A stretch of DNA of 64,000 nucleotides from Ureibacillus yapensis (GCF_003515775.1 NZ_QWEI01000002.1:248001-312000), one strand, 5' to 3'. Positions 45,172-53,290 are shown, counted from the first letter of the stretch. Notes: generated by a model not told the origin, from the sequence alone. A program made the numbers and translations.

Positions 45172-45933
45172 ATGAATTATTACATTAAGGTGATAGCTGG
45201 GTTCATTGTGCTGGATTTATTCTTGAACATGGGTATTGCGAAGTCAAATCTATTTTTGCTGCAGGTTTTGTTGGTTCTCTTATTTTTTCCACTATTAAAA
45301 GGAATTCTACTGTTCACCAAGGTAAAAGAGTTTAGAAATATCGGAATCAGCTTTCACCCAAAGTGGTGGAAAAACGTTGTGTTTGGGTTTATGATTGGTT
45401 TTTCATTTTGGCTGATGAAGTACTTGCTCTTTTATCTTTTTGGCGGTTTTGAAATAGCGAGCCATAAATCGTACTCAGACATAATCCTAACACTATTGAG
45501 GATCATGCTCACATTTTTGGTCGGGTCTTTTTTGAATGATATTGTCGTTCGAGGCTATGTATTTGGGCATTTAAAGGAGAGCATCCCGGTGAAATGGGTG
45601 TTTTTCATTTCACTTATCATTTATGTCCTGGACGACTCCTGGAATGAAGGATTCAGCATATCCAACATGCTGTTTTCTTTGATTCTCGGACTGTCGTTAA
45701 CTTATGCGATTTATAAGACCGGTTCACTTTGGGCGGACACCGGCATCCATTGGGGCCTGAACGTCTGCTATGGAATCTTTAACGGAACCCTTGGCAGCTC
45801 AAATGGTGGAATCATCATAACCATACACGAACAACAATCCATGTTTCTAGAAATGATCAGCTATATTGTTCCTTTGATTATGTTTTTGTTTATATTGTTG
45901 ATACGAAACCAGTTTGTACGACAAAACGGCTAG
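45172..45933 (+). CDS. CPBP (CAAX protease/Abi) family membrane protein with degenerate active site
   Basis: A 253-residue protein with about seven hydrophobic helices. The CPBP fold is suggested by SFLNDIVVRGYVFGHLKE (near residue 121) and TGIHWGLNVCYG (near 196). In active family members the first motif has a Glu-Glu pair before x-x-x-R; here the pair reads Asn-Asp, and the expected second His segment reads IIYVLDDSWN. The R and the HWGLN motif remain. It is probably proteolytically inactive or strongly diverged. AAGGGGA precedes the ATG. Single gene with its own terminator. Confidence 0.7.
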   Translation: MNYYIKVIAGFIVLDLFLNMGIAKSNLFLLQVLLVLLFFPLLKGILLFTKVKEFRNIGISFHPKWWKNVVFGFMIGFSFWLMKYLLFYLFGGFEIASHKSYSDIILTLLRIMLTFLVGSFLNDIVVRGYVFGHLKESIPVKWVFFISLIIYVLDDSWNEGFSISNMLFSLILGLSLTYAIYKTGSLWADTGIHWGLNVCYGIFNGTLGSSNGGIIITIHEQQSMFLEMISYIVPLIMFLFILLIRNQFVRQNG

Positions 45934-45952
45934 GTTTACTCTAGCCGTTTTT
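45923..45952 (+). terminator. Terminator of the CPBP-like gene
   Basis: AAAACGGCTAG/CTAGCCGTTTT inverted repeat with a 7-nt loop and trailing T-run. The left arm contains the stop codon. Confidence 0.85.
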
Positions 45953-46018
45953 CCGTAGTATTTATTAATTGGAATTGACTGTTACTTAAAAGCAAAAAGC
46001 GAGGTACTAAACAATGTG

Positions 46019-46732
46019 CTATAGTTTCCTTTGTATTAATGAATTTACATATTCCACACTGTTCCCTACCGTATTGATCGGGATAGCATACCCAATGCCA
46101 AGATTCAAATTTTTTTGCATTTGTTTTAACAAAATTTGAATAAACTTTACGAGGTTGGCACCGCCAATGATCTCCATCTCTTTTGGCTTTGCCTGTTGAA
46201 CTTCCGCCAAAAAATTGGAAAGCGCACCATGTTTTGCATTTACTATACCTACTAAATCCCCATCCACATTAAATAACGGTCCACCCGAATTTCCATAATT
46301 AATGGATGAATCAAGCCTAATTAATTCATAGCCATTCAACTCTTCAAATCCAGCGATATTTGCTGAAAGGGCAGTTATTTTTTTTATATTTAAAGGGAAT
46401 CCAACGACAAATGCCTCCTGCCCAATTTTTACCGTTGAAGAATCACTCAAACTAACCCCTTTGCCAAGCGACTTACCCGCTTCCAAAATAGCAATATCTT
46501 TAATGGGATCATTAAAAATCACTTTGCATTTTTGAGCGTTATCTTGGCCTGAAAATCTGGCAATATTTATAAGATTGGGCTTAATGCAGTGGGAACAAGT
46601 TATGATTTTGGTGCCATCTCCAATAATGACACCTGATCCTGATGAAAGAATCTTCTTTTCTAGCGGACTATTGAGAACACAGATATTCACCACTGAGTCT
46701 TTTATTTCGTCAAATTGCTGTGAAAAATCCAT
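46019..46732 (-). CDS. Trypsin-like serine protease (S1 fold), cytosolic
   Basis: A 237-residue serine protease of the trypsin-2/DegP-like fold. The triad can be placed: His in KIITCSHCIK (near residue 48), Asp in DPIKDIAILEAG (near 78) and Ser in YGNSGGPLFNVDGDLVGIVNA (near 149). There is no signal peptide, membrane helix or PDZ domain, so it should act in the cytosol, unlike DegP/HtrA proteins. AGGAGG precedes the ATG. A small gene of unknown function lies 130 bases upstream in the same orientation. Such stand-alone cytosolic trypsin-fold enzymes with small partners occur in bacterial conflict systems, which is only a possibility here. Confidence 0.82.
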   Translation of the reverse strand: MDFSQQFDEIKDSVVNICVLNSPLEKKILSSGSGVIIGDGTKIITCSHCIKPNLINIARFSGQDNAQKCKVIFNDPIKDIAILEAGKSLGKGVSLSDSSTVKIGQEAFVVGFPLNIKKITALSANIAGFEELNGYELIRLDSSINYGNSGGPLFNVDGDLVGIVNAKHGALSNFLAEVQQAKPKEMEIIGGANLVKFIQILLKQMQKNLNLGIGYAIPINTVGNSVEYVNSLIQRKL

Positions 46733-46862
46733 TTTACTCCTCCTAAACTATCCTCTCCCTTTCTATGTAGTATATGAAATAATGCAATTACTGTTTTTCC
46801 CTGTAAATGGATCGTTTGTCCCGTTATTTTTAAGACAACATAACTACACCTTTATGGACTTC

Positions 46863-47153
46863 TTACTGTTTTAATAATTCATCCCTTTCTTTTTGAACGT
46901 CTGCCTGTCTTTCCTCATCACTCATGAAGTAACGATAGCCTATTTTTGTTAATTGTATATTTTTATATCCAGTTACTTCCGCATCCGAATAAACATCACC
47001 TGTGAGAAAACAATTTAATCTTAGCTTATTAATAGCACTTAATATTTGTAGTTCAACGGATTCAAAACCATTCGCCTTAACTAGGAAATCGGTTCTTCCA
47101 TTTTTTATTTCTTCAAATATTCCAATATCAAAACCAGTTAACTCTACATTCAT
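46863..47153 (-). CDS. Hypothetical small protein next to the trypsin-like protease
   Basis: A 96-residue soluble protein with an alpha/beta pattern and a charged C-terminal helix (MSDEERQADVQKERDELLKQ). No family was recognised. The ATG at 47153 has GGGGG eight bases upstream; the frame is open five codons further back. It is in the same orientation as the protease gene and 130 bases before it, so they may be expressed together. It could be a regulator, inhibitor or substrate of the protease, but nothing in the sequence proves this. Confidence 0.55.
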   Translation of the reverse strand: MNVELTGFDIGIFEEIKNGRTDFLVKANGFESVELQILSAINKLRLNCFLTGDVYSDAEVTGYKNIQLTKIGYRYFMSDEERQADVQKERDELLKQ

Positions 47154-47301
47154 CAACTTAACCCCCATTTATATTAGTACTATTAGAAATGGTAATGGAA
47201 ATCGTTGGATAAGTCTAACACTTTTTAGAAGATATTTGAAAATTTGAAAAAACTATCATATTATTATATTGTAAGATTTTGCTGTGGGAAGAAGGGAAAT
47301 T

Positions 47302-47427
47302 ATGAAAAAAGGGATGTTATTGACAACTGCATCTTTATTAGCAGGATTGGCTTTATATTTAGTTCACGTTCAATTTTTTGTATTTTATTCATTTCTCTCT
47401 CGGCAGGTGAACTACATCCAGCACTAA
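47302..47427 (+). CDS. Hypothetical 41-residue membrane or secreted peptide (possible gene remnant)
   Basis: A short frame starting MKKGMLLTTASLLAGLALYL and ending at TAA 47425-47427. It has a basic start and one long hydrophobic segment like a signal peptide or single-pass miniprotein. GGAAGAAGGGAA stands close upstream. The tail (SRQVNYIQH) is unremarkable. It may be a true small gene or the 5' end of a decayed secreted-protein gene; nothing recognisable follows. Confidence 0.3.
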   Translation: MKKGMLLTTASLLAGLALYLVHVQFFVFYSFLSRQVNYIQH

Positions 47428-47576
47428 TTAAAATTAAACTGATAATAAAAATTTTCTTTATTGATTATATCTCATCAACACTTTACATCAGCTTGGATCA
47501 GCCTTCTCATTTGTGTACAAACCCTTACAATCTTATCTATGACTTAACATAAATATCCAATTTATTCATTGAATAT

Positions 47577-47648
47577 TATTCCAAAAAATGGCCCTTATCA
47601 TGAAGAAAAGGCACACTTATTATTCTTGAAATGCGCCCTATTACTTAA
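47577..47648. repeat. Dispersed palindromic repeat, copy A
   Basis: One of four related elements of about 72-78 bases between 47.6 and 51.3 kb. The shared core is TGGCCCTT, then about 10-15 bases, GGCAC, a short inverted repeat around TTC, and GCGCCC. Here the core is ATGGCCCTTATCATG, GGCACACTTATTATTCTTG and ATGCGCCC. This copy is the most diverged at its right end. It lies in the 400-base gap between the small ORF at 47.3 kb and the DUF4145-like gene; the rest of that gap holds nothing else recognised. Confidence 0.7.
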
Positions 47649-47828
47649 TATTTATAATATGAAAGGGGTGTTTTAAGCCATTTCCCTTGTTATTTGAAGA
47701 TATCTTTCGTTTTTGAACATTTCTAGAGCGACTTTCCGAATTCCTTCTTATATCCCTCCCCCTCTACTCCCCAATAAAAAAAGCTTGTTCAATCAGACTC
47801 ACCGGCTTTTAAACATGTTAAATCACAT

Positions 47829-48809
47829 TTAATATTCTTCTATGCCACTTTTTCTAGACTGTAATACTTCAACAATTCGAAATAATAATGATTCTAGCTC
47901 GCCTTTAGTTTGGAATGTATATGTATAGCCATAATTCGATTTTAGTGTGTTATTCTCTACCTTTCTCGGAAACCTTCTTAATGCCGTACTTTTAAGAGGT
48001 TTAGATGTCACGTCCACCAACTTCTTTGCCTGTTCAATCAACAAAGGATGAACAGCTATTGTAGGAGTTACGTTATCTAACAGATAAACGTATGCCTCAG
48101 TGTCTTCTTCCTCAAACTCCTTATGTTTGAATTCAGCAGCCTTTTTTGACAAATTTTTCCGTTCAAGATTTACTTTTTCAAATGTAGCTTGAAATCTTTC
48201 TATCGGGACACTACGTTCACTATTATTAATGCGATTGGGGCCTATTCGAGCATTTATTTTCCTCTCTTCTTTGACTGAGATTTGTTGTTGCTTCTTTTCT
48301 TGCTTTAGTTGTTCCAGTTGTATTTCAATCTCGGCAACCCTCTCTTGATATTCATCCATCCATTTCTTCACAATATGAGGATCTTGAATTTGTTTAGAGG
48401 GCAATTCATACTCAGGGGCAATAAATGTATGGCTAACATAAACTTCCGTATACCAAACACTCAGATCAAAAAGGACCTGATGGGCTTGTTTTGCCACTTC
48501 TAGATCCATATCTGTAACTTGATGCACTGCAATATTGCCATTTTTTCTTATGTATTCGAATTTTTTATAAATTTCATCTTGAATAATGTCATGTTTATAC
48601 AATCTGTTTATCTTTTCCCACTGTTTCAGAGGGTACACTTCATTCATATTTTCTTGCTCAAAAATCATTGAAACTAATGTTTCTCCAAACAAGCGCGCCT
48701 TCATCATGGCTTCTTGTGGTTGGTCCCATAAAAGGTCCTCTACACGTAATGCCAACTCTTCTAGCGTACTAGAAAATTCCCCAAGAAAATTAAATATACT
48801 TGACTTCAT
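47829..48809 (-). CDS. DUF4145-like domain protein with coiled coil
   Basis: A 326-residue protein. The N-terminal 115 residues (ARLFGETLVSMIFEQENMN, FEYIRKNGNIAVHQVTDMD) match the helical DUF4145-type domain also found at the N-terminus of type I restriction HsdR proteins and in defence-associated proteins. A coiled coil follows (about residues 155-185, rich in Glu, Gln and Lys), then a basic linker and a C-terminal alpha/beta segment (YVYLLDNVTPTIAVHPLLIE onward). No nuclease or helicase motif was found, and no restriction genes are adjacent. Function unknown. It could be a fragment of a defence island or an independent nucleic-acid-related protein. Confidence 0.55.
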   Translation of the reverse strand: MKSSIFNFLGEFSSTLEELALRVEDLLWDQPQEAMMKARLFGETLVSMIFEQENMNEVYPLKQWEKINRLYKHDIIQDEIYKKFEYIRKNGNIAVHQVTDMDLEVAKQAHQVLFDLSVWYTEVYVSHTFIAPEYELPSKQIQDPHIVKKWMDEYQERVAEIEIQLEQLKQEKKQQQISVKEERKINARIGPNRINNSERSVPIERFQATFEKVNLERKNLSKKAAEFKHKEFEEEDTEAYVYLLDNVTPTIAVHPLLIEQAKKLVDVTSKPLKSTALRRFPRKVENNTLKSNYGYTYTFQTKGELESLLFRIVEVLQSRKSGIEEY

Positions 48810-48957
48810 TCACTTTCTACTTCCTTTCCTTTAATCTTCTATTAGTTTATCATTTATTTTATTTGAATCATTTTGAATTGACAAACTGATGTGCTTCTTT
48901 TCGTTTACGTTCAAGCTGCAAAATTGTTTCAACTAATAAAACAAAAGAAATTCTTCT

Positions 48958-49035
48958 TGTTACTCGGTAATATGGCACTATTACTGAAAAAGGCACAATT
49001 CTTCTTCAAGAATAGCGCGCTAAGAATGATAAAAT
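48958..49035. repeat. Dispersed palindromic repeat, copy B
   Basis: Carries ATGGCACTATTACTG, GGCACAATTCTTCTTCAAG and AATAGCGCGC. The inner stem is CAATTCTT/AAGAATA. It fills part of the 317-base gap between the DUF4145-like gene and the membrane protein gene at 49.1 kb; nothing else was recognised there. Confidence 0.7.
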
Positions 49036-49126
49036 AGTTAATGTAATGGAAGATATAGAGTTGTTGTACCAAGAGGATTGGGGTATCTCAGTCCTCTTTT
49101 ATATTAAAGTAGAAGAGAGGTAAACT

Positions 49127-49840
49127 ATGGATAGGAAAAGAATAAGTAAGAGAAAGAAGAATGTACCAAAAACACCATCACCTTCCAACTCCGTAAAGGA
49201 TAGTAAAAGTAGGGAAGAGGAGGAAAGAAGGGCAAAGAGAGCACCCTTTTGGGCATTCGGTTGTTTAGGGAGTATGTTTTTAGGTATGGTAGCAATTTTT
49301 CTCTATGACACGTACCTATTGGATTATATGGAGGAAACGAACTGGTTAACACCACAAATAAATCTGTTCTTCTCCATGTTTATTTTCTTTTTAGTGATAG
49401 GACTCTTGTTATTCTCAGGGTTATTTTTTAAAGAGGGACGTAAAAAGGTAGGTACTTACATAGCCGCACTAATTGGGGTTGGGGTACTTTGGTTAAGTTC
49501 TGAAGCCTACACCGATGGAAAAGAGGCAATAGATGACATGGAAGTTTACAAAAACGGAAACTATGCCACGGTGACAGGGATAATTGAAGACTACAGATTA
49601 TACAGACCAAAAAGAGGAGGAAGTAGCTACATAACATCAGTAACCATAAACGGAACCGATTATGATGTCGAGGGGTATATTGGTATTGATGAAGCCAAGC
49701 AAGGGGTAGGTAAACTGAAACTAAAGATACATTACCTACCCAAATCCAAATTTGCTATGATAGTAGAGTTTTATGACGAGAACGGTGAAGTAACAAAGGT
49801 GGTTGATAAACGTACCCTGAAAGCACTTGAACAAGAATAG
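49127..49840 (+). CDS. Hypothetical membrane protein
   Basis: A 237-residue protein. Residues 1-40 are strongly basic and polar (MDRKRISKRKKNVPKTPSPS onward). Hydrophobic helices follow at about 44-63, 78-102 and 110-127. The C-terminal 105 residues form a beta-rich domain (YATVTGIIEDYRLYRPKRGG, YITSVTINGTDYDVEGYIG) with the look of an extracytoplasmic domain resembling DUF3592-type segments. GAGAGGT precedes the ATG. No family was recognised with certainty. It sits between two copies of the palindromic repeat. Confidence 0.55.
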   Translation: MDRKRISKRKKNVPKTPSPSNSVKDSKSREEEERRAKRAPFWAFGCLGSMFLGMVAIFLYDTYLLDYMEETNWLTPQINLFFSMFIFFLVIGLLLFSGLFFKEGRKKVGTYIAALIGVGVLWLSSEAYTDGKEAIDDMEVYKNGNYATVTGIIEDYRLYRPKRGGSSYITSVTINGTDYDVEGYIGIDEAKQGVGKLKLKIHYLPKSKFAMIVEFYDENGEVTKVVDKRTLKALEQE

Positions 49841-50051
49841 TGATTTACATTCACATGTAAAGTTTCTAATGCAGTCGGTTTAAGTAATGACTTTAGTGGA
49901 ATCAACTTTACATATAAACCCTGTACTAAAGTACAAGGTAAAGGGTATTTTAAAATTATTTTTATTGGACTAAACGGCCTGTTAGTTTAAGCACATTTGT
50001 TCACAATCTAATTTCGATTTTAACATGAATATTCAGCTTTAAATTGGAAGT

Positions 50052-50125
50052 CTTATTCAATCTGGCCCTTTAGTTGAAGAAGGCACAATTCCTTTTCAAG
50101 GATTGCGCCCCCATTGTGGAATAAC
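50052..50125. repeat. Dispersed palindromic repeat, copy C
   Basis: The best-preserved copy: TTATTCAATCTGGCCC at the left and GCGCCCCCATTGTGGAATAA at the right form imperfect outer arms. GGCACAATTCCTT/AAGGATTGCGCC form the inner stem around TTC. It lies in the 328-base gap between the 49.1-kb membrane protein and amj; the remainder holds no gene. Confidence 0.75.
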
Positions 50126-50168
50126 TAAAAAAAATAATTTAGTCATGAAGTTATTTAATCTTCTTTCG

Positions 50169-50990
50169 CTACACGATAAACTGCGTAAACCAGGCAATAT
50201 AATTTGCGCCGGGAATGAATAATAATTGTGCTAAAAGTGTTCCTAATAATCTTGATGTTACCATCATTATCGAAGCACTTTTTAAAGTAACATAACTGCC
50301 CTTTTGGTTGATTACATCGTCTGCAAGAATTGATATTTTAGGGTCAATAAAGACAATAAGCAAGATTGTCGCTATACCATTCACTAAACCCGATGCCATA
50401 ACAGCAGTTGTTTCTCGTTCAGGTACAATCAACGATGCATAAAGTGCAGATAGAACTCCGATTGTATAAATTGCTGTAATCAACATGTTTATGAAGAATA
50501 ATTTAATCGGGATATCTCGCCAGTTCATACCTTTTAAATAAGCATATCTAGGTAGATGAATATGTTTCTTTGCACGTCTTAAATAAGGAATTGTAAACCC
50601 TTTTTTCAACAATGCCGGAATCGATCCCCGCTCCTCGGCTAAATGAACGATTGCCCTTGAAAAAACCGCAATAAATGTCGGCAATAAAAGCACACCGATT
50701 AATGTGCCGATTGTTGCAGAACCAATTAGAATTCGATATTGGCTTTCCACAAATTCTAAAGCATTCTCTTTTGGTGCTTTATCAATCAAGCTCCCTGTAA
50801 AAGGCTGCTGCATCATGTTCGCCAACCTTGAAATCATTACCATCACATTAAATAAGGAAAGTGCCGATGCTAATAGTTTCAATCTTGCCCCTGATAAACG
50901 GACTGAATATGCTAAAGTTTCGATTGAATGTATGATTAAAATAAACAATGCAATCATTATTAATTGTGTTGTGAAAAATTCCAAAAACAT
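50169..50990 (-). CDS. amj: Alternative lipid II flippase Amj (YdaH, DUF2837)
   Basis: A 273-residue membrane protein with about six helices. The start (IHSIETLAYSVRLSGARLKL), MISRLANMMQQPFTG and the C-terminal half (INMLITAIYTIGVLSALYAS, NGIATILLIVFIDPKIS) match B. subtilis Amj/YdaH. Amj flips lipid II across the membrane when the main flippase MurJ is absent or inhibited, and in B. subtilis it is induced by envelope stress through sigma-M. Identification is from recall of the family. A weak ribosome site precedes the ATG at 50990. The gene is alone, flanked on both sides by copies of the palindromic repeat. Confidence 0.87.
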   Translation of the reverse strand: MFLEFFTTQLIMIALFILIIHSIETLAYSVRLSGARLKLLASALSLFNVMVMISRLANMMQQPFTGSLIDKAPKENALEFVESQYRILIGSATIGTLIGVLLLPTFIAVFSRAIVHLAEERGSIPALLKKGFTIPYLRRAKKHIHLPRYAYLKGMNWRDIPIKLFFINMLITAIYTIGVLSALYASLIVPERETTAVMASGLVNGIATILLIVFIDPKISILADDVINQKGSYVTLKSASIMMVTSRLLGTLLAQLLFIPGANYIAWFTQFIV

Positions 50991-51210
50991 TACCTACTCT
51001 ACTTTTATTTGCTAGAAAAGCTCCCGATATCTTGTCTATTTCTACCATTTACTTTATACCAACGAAATATAAATAGAAATTGTTTCCATCTCCCTCGGAA
51101 CAGACAATACTCAATTGAATCCTTACCATTTTCAGTTCAGTTCCTTATTGAACAAACCTGTCCAATATTTCAAGTACAAACCTTCACAATATCTATTTTG
51201 CTTTAAATTT

Positions 51211-51285
51211 GTTATTCAATATGGCCCTTATATAGAAAATGGCACTACCCTAAATTCAAGGATAGCGCCCGATTGTTGAATAACT
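51211..51285. repeat. Dispersed palindromic repeat, copy D
   Basis: Outer arms GTTATTCAATATGGCCC and GCGCCCGATTGTTGAATAAC are inverted relative to each other. Between them are GGCACTACCC and TTCAAGGATA. It lies in the 419-base gap between amj and the yellow-family gene; the rest of that gap is AT-rich with no gene recognised. Confidence 0.75.
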
Positions 51286-51409
51286 TTTTTATAAAATTTA
51301 GCTTTATTTAATCATTTACAATGTAGTTATAAATAGTTACCCAAACAAAATATTCAAAAATAATAAAATCATGACATTAATAAATAAAGGCACTCACTAA
51401 TGAAGATTA

Positions 51410-52507
51410 TTATGAAAAGGTTGGAGCAGGAAATTCATCTATTCGCATACGAAGTAAACTATAGGGTTTTTTCCGTAGGTCTCTTCCATAATGAAATCTT
51501 GCCTGCCGGTGTAATTGGTTCACAATGACATATAAATATTGATCGGGGCCAATCGAAAAAGTATCCGGCCATAAAATTCTTGGGTCATGTGCTATGGTTT
51601 CCATTTCACCATTCGGCAATATCTTCCGGATACTGTTGTTTTCATAATCTCCCGCATAAACTGTTCCTTTTCCGCCGGTGATCATTCCATCAGACGCACC
51701 TTTTTCCCCCCAATACTGCACATATTGGGATAAATTCATGTCCTGTATGCTTCTGTCTCTTAGGGCTTCTGTTGAGATTGAGAACAGTTGACGGCTGGTT
51801 AGCGGAGCATAATATAAAACCTTTCCATCAGGAGAAATCGCTAAACTATCGGAAGCCAATCTAAATGGGAAAGTCGAGCCGTCCGGGTTTCGATTCATCA
51901 AAATTTGACCTTCAACTTTTGGTAAAAAATAGGGATCAGGTGAAGTTGATATTGCCCCATTTAACCGTCTAAACGCGTTCCCATTATCTAAATCTACGAC
52001 GACAATAGCCCCTGGTCCTCTGGAAGAAGAATCCGTTATATATGCATACCCTGCTCCCCCAACCCGAAAATCCAAACGGACATCATTCAAATAAGTTGTT
52101 GGCAAGACAACATCTTCTGTAAAGGTATATATTCTCCTTATAGTATTTGTGCTTAAATCAACAGCAACTAATTTTGCTCCCCCTTGAACAGGGGGAGCAA
52201 AATTCGGTGCCCCTGTATCTAGTACCCAAAGTGTTCCTCTTCCATCAGCAACGATACTTTGGACACTGACGAAAGACATTGTAATATTACCGGTATTAAC
52301 CAAATTGGTTTCTAAACTGGGATAAGGCTGCAATTCACCCTCTACAATTTCCGCAACAGTAAACTGAACGTCGTCTCCCCATTTCGGAAAGCAAACAAAA
52401 ATACGACCGGTTTCGGAAACGCTGACACCTGTAGGCATAGCCCCATAAAAAGCATGCACCAGTTCAAACTGCCCAAAATATTTTTCCATAGGTAACATAG
52501 GTTGCAT
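51410..52507 (-). CDS. Major royal jelly / yellow family protein (beta-propeller)
   Basis: A 365-residue protein of the yellow/MRJP type. Features are GAMPTGVSVSETGRIFVCFP near residue 20, SIVADGRGTLWVLDTGAP near 85, YLNDVRLDF, GYAYITDSSSRGPGAIVVVD and LASDSLAISPDGKVLYYAPL further on, consistent with a six-bladed propeller. The family was first known from insects and occurs in scattered bacteria; the bacterial function is unknown. No signal peptide is visible. GAGGAGGA precedes the ATG. Neighbouring DNA carries a mobile intron remnant and dispersed repeats, in keeping with horizontal transfer. Confidence 0.82.
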   Translation of the reverse strand: MQPMLPMEKYFGQFELVHAFYGAMPTGVSVSETGRIFVCFPKWGDDVQFTVAEIVEGELQPYPSLETNLVNTGNITMSFVSVQSIVADGRGTLWVLDTGAPNFAPPVQGGAKLVAVDLSTNTIRRIYTFTEDVVLPTTYLNDVRLDFRVGGAGYAYITDSSSRGPGAIVVVDLDNGNAFRRLNGAISTSPDPYFLPKVEGQILMNRNPDGSTFPFRLASDSLAISPDGKVLYYAPLTSRQLFSISTEALRDRSIQDMNLSQYVQYWGEKGASDGMITGGKGTVYAGDYENNSIRKILPNGEMETIAHDPRILWPDTFSIGPDQYLYVIVNQLHRQARFHYGRDLRKKPYSLLRMRIDEFPAPTFS

Positions 52508-52727
52508 GATATCCTCCTCATCAAATTCGAACGGATATCAACTATATATGATGAAAAAATTTTTTAGTGCCTGGTTCTTGGTAAATTTCCATAGCGATGG
52601 ATGCTGTGGGCAGCTTCCCATTATTAAATATGTTGGTTTCAATAACGCTAGATGAAATTTATTTAAGAACCTCATTTACTTATAATCGTTCAGCATGGTT
52701 TGATACATAGCTCATGGCCCTACTAAA

Positions 52728-52990
52728 TTGAGTAAGAGGGAGGGAGGGATTAAGTCCCCCGGCCACTCACAACCGTACGTATGGTTCCGTACACTACGGT
52801 TCAATTAAGATGAATAGCGCAGAGATTCAAATACCCGCAGACTTTCAGCCACGCTTTCCTAGTAGGAATAGCCAATGTTTATTGTAATATGTGATTATTT
52901 GAAACGCGAAGTATGCCTTTACTGGTATTCTCCGACTCGAAGCCTTTTTTCGTATTGCAATCTCTCCTAATCCATCTATTTAGCAGCTTG
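52728..52990 (-). mobile_element. 3' remnant of a group II intron (class C-like)
   Basis: On the minus strand, positions 52802-52770 form a domain V-like hairpin: GAACCGTAGTGTAC, a GGAA tetraloop, CCATACGTACGGTTG. It is followed by GTGAGTGGCCGGGGG and a pyrimidine-rich domain VI-like segment ending near 52728. Directly upstream is a broken C-terminus of an intron-encoded reverse transcriptase. No reverse transcriptase core is present. The remainder of the 880-base gap between the yellow-family gene and spo0A holds two hairpins and no gene. Confidence 0.72.
52801..52989 (-). pseudogene. Degraded C-terminus of a group II intron-encoded reverse transcriptase
   Basis: One frame gives KLLNRWIRRDCNTKKGF and later SKGILRVSNNHILQ before a stop. 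The next frame continues with AIPTRKAWLKVCGYLNLCAI and a stop touching domain V. These pieces resemble, in order, the end of LtrA-type maturases (the WIRRR, T-R-K-G-Y-W-R-x-S-N and G-Y-x-N-L patterns), interrupted by at least one frameshift and missing the K-Q-W-K-rich segment. Confidence 0.6.
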
Positions 52991-53072
52991 AAAATGTAAG
53001 GTGTAGCTGCGAGCGCAAAACCCGCACTAAAAATGAAAAATCAATCGCTGCCTTTAACTTTGTCTAAAGTCT

Positions 53073-53096
53073 AAAAGCCACCTTTAGGTGGCTTTT
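53073..53096. terminator. Orphan terminator hairpin upstream of the intron remnant
   Basis: Perfect AAAAGCCACC/GGTGGCTTTT with a TTTA loop and no gene of its own. Class C group II introns commonly insert next to such hairpins, and this one lies 83 bases from the intron remnant on its 5' side. Confidence 0.6.
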
Positions 53097-53266
53097 AAGT
53101 CTGTTCTTTTATCTTCCCATTGACATATATTTCATAGAGAATGAAATGACTGCTCATAAGTCGATACGGTTTATTTAGATAAGCTTTTCGATGGGAGTAA
53201 ATTAAAAAGCCTTCTTTTAAGTTCAGTCAGTTTCAATTCCACCAACTCCCTATAAAATAAAAACAA

Positions 53267-53290
53267 CCAATGAATAAAAAAATTCATTGG
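53267..53290 (-). terminator. Probable terminator of spo0A
   Basis: CCAATGAA/TTCATTGG inverted repeat with an 8-nt loop, about 100 bases past the spo0A stop. On the minus strand it is followed by TTGTTTTTATTTT. Confidence 0.65.

Noticed and set aside
47760-47828. Terminator of the DUF4145-like gene
   Set aside because: Only a short AAAAGC/GCTTTT pairing with a long loop is present on the minus strand.
52508-52727. Insertion-sequence or transposase remnant beside the intron fragment
   Set aside because: A short minus-strand translation looked transposase-like at first, but no motif or terminal repeat could be identified.
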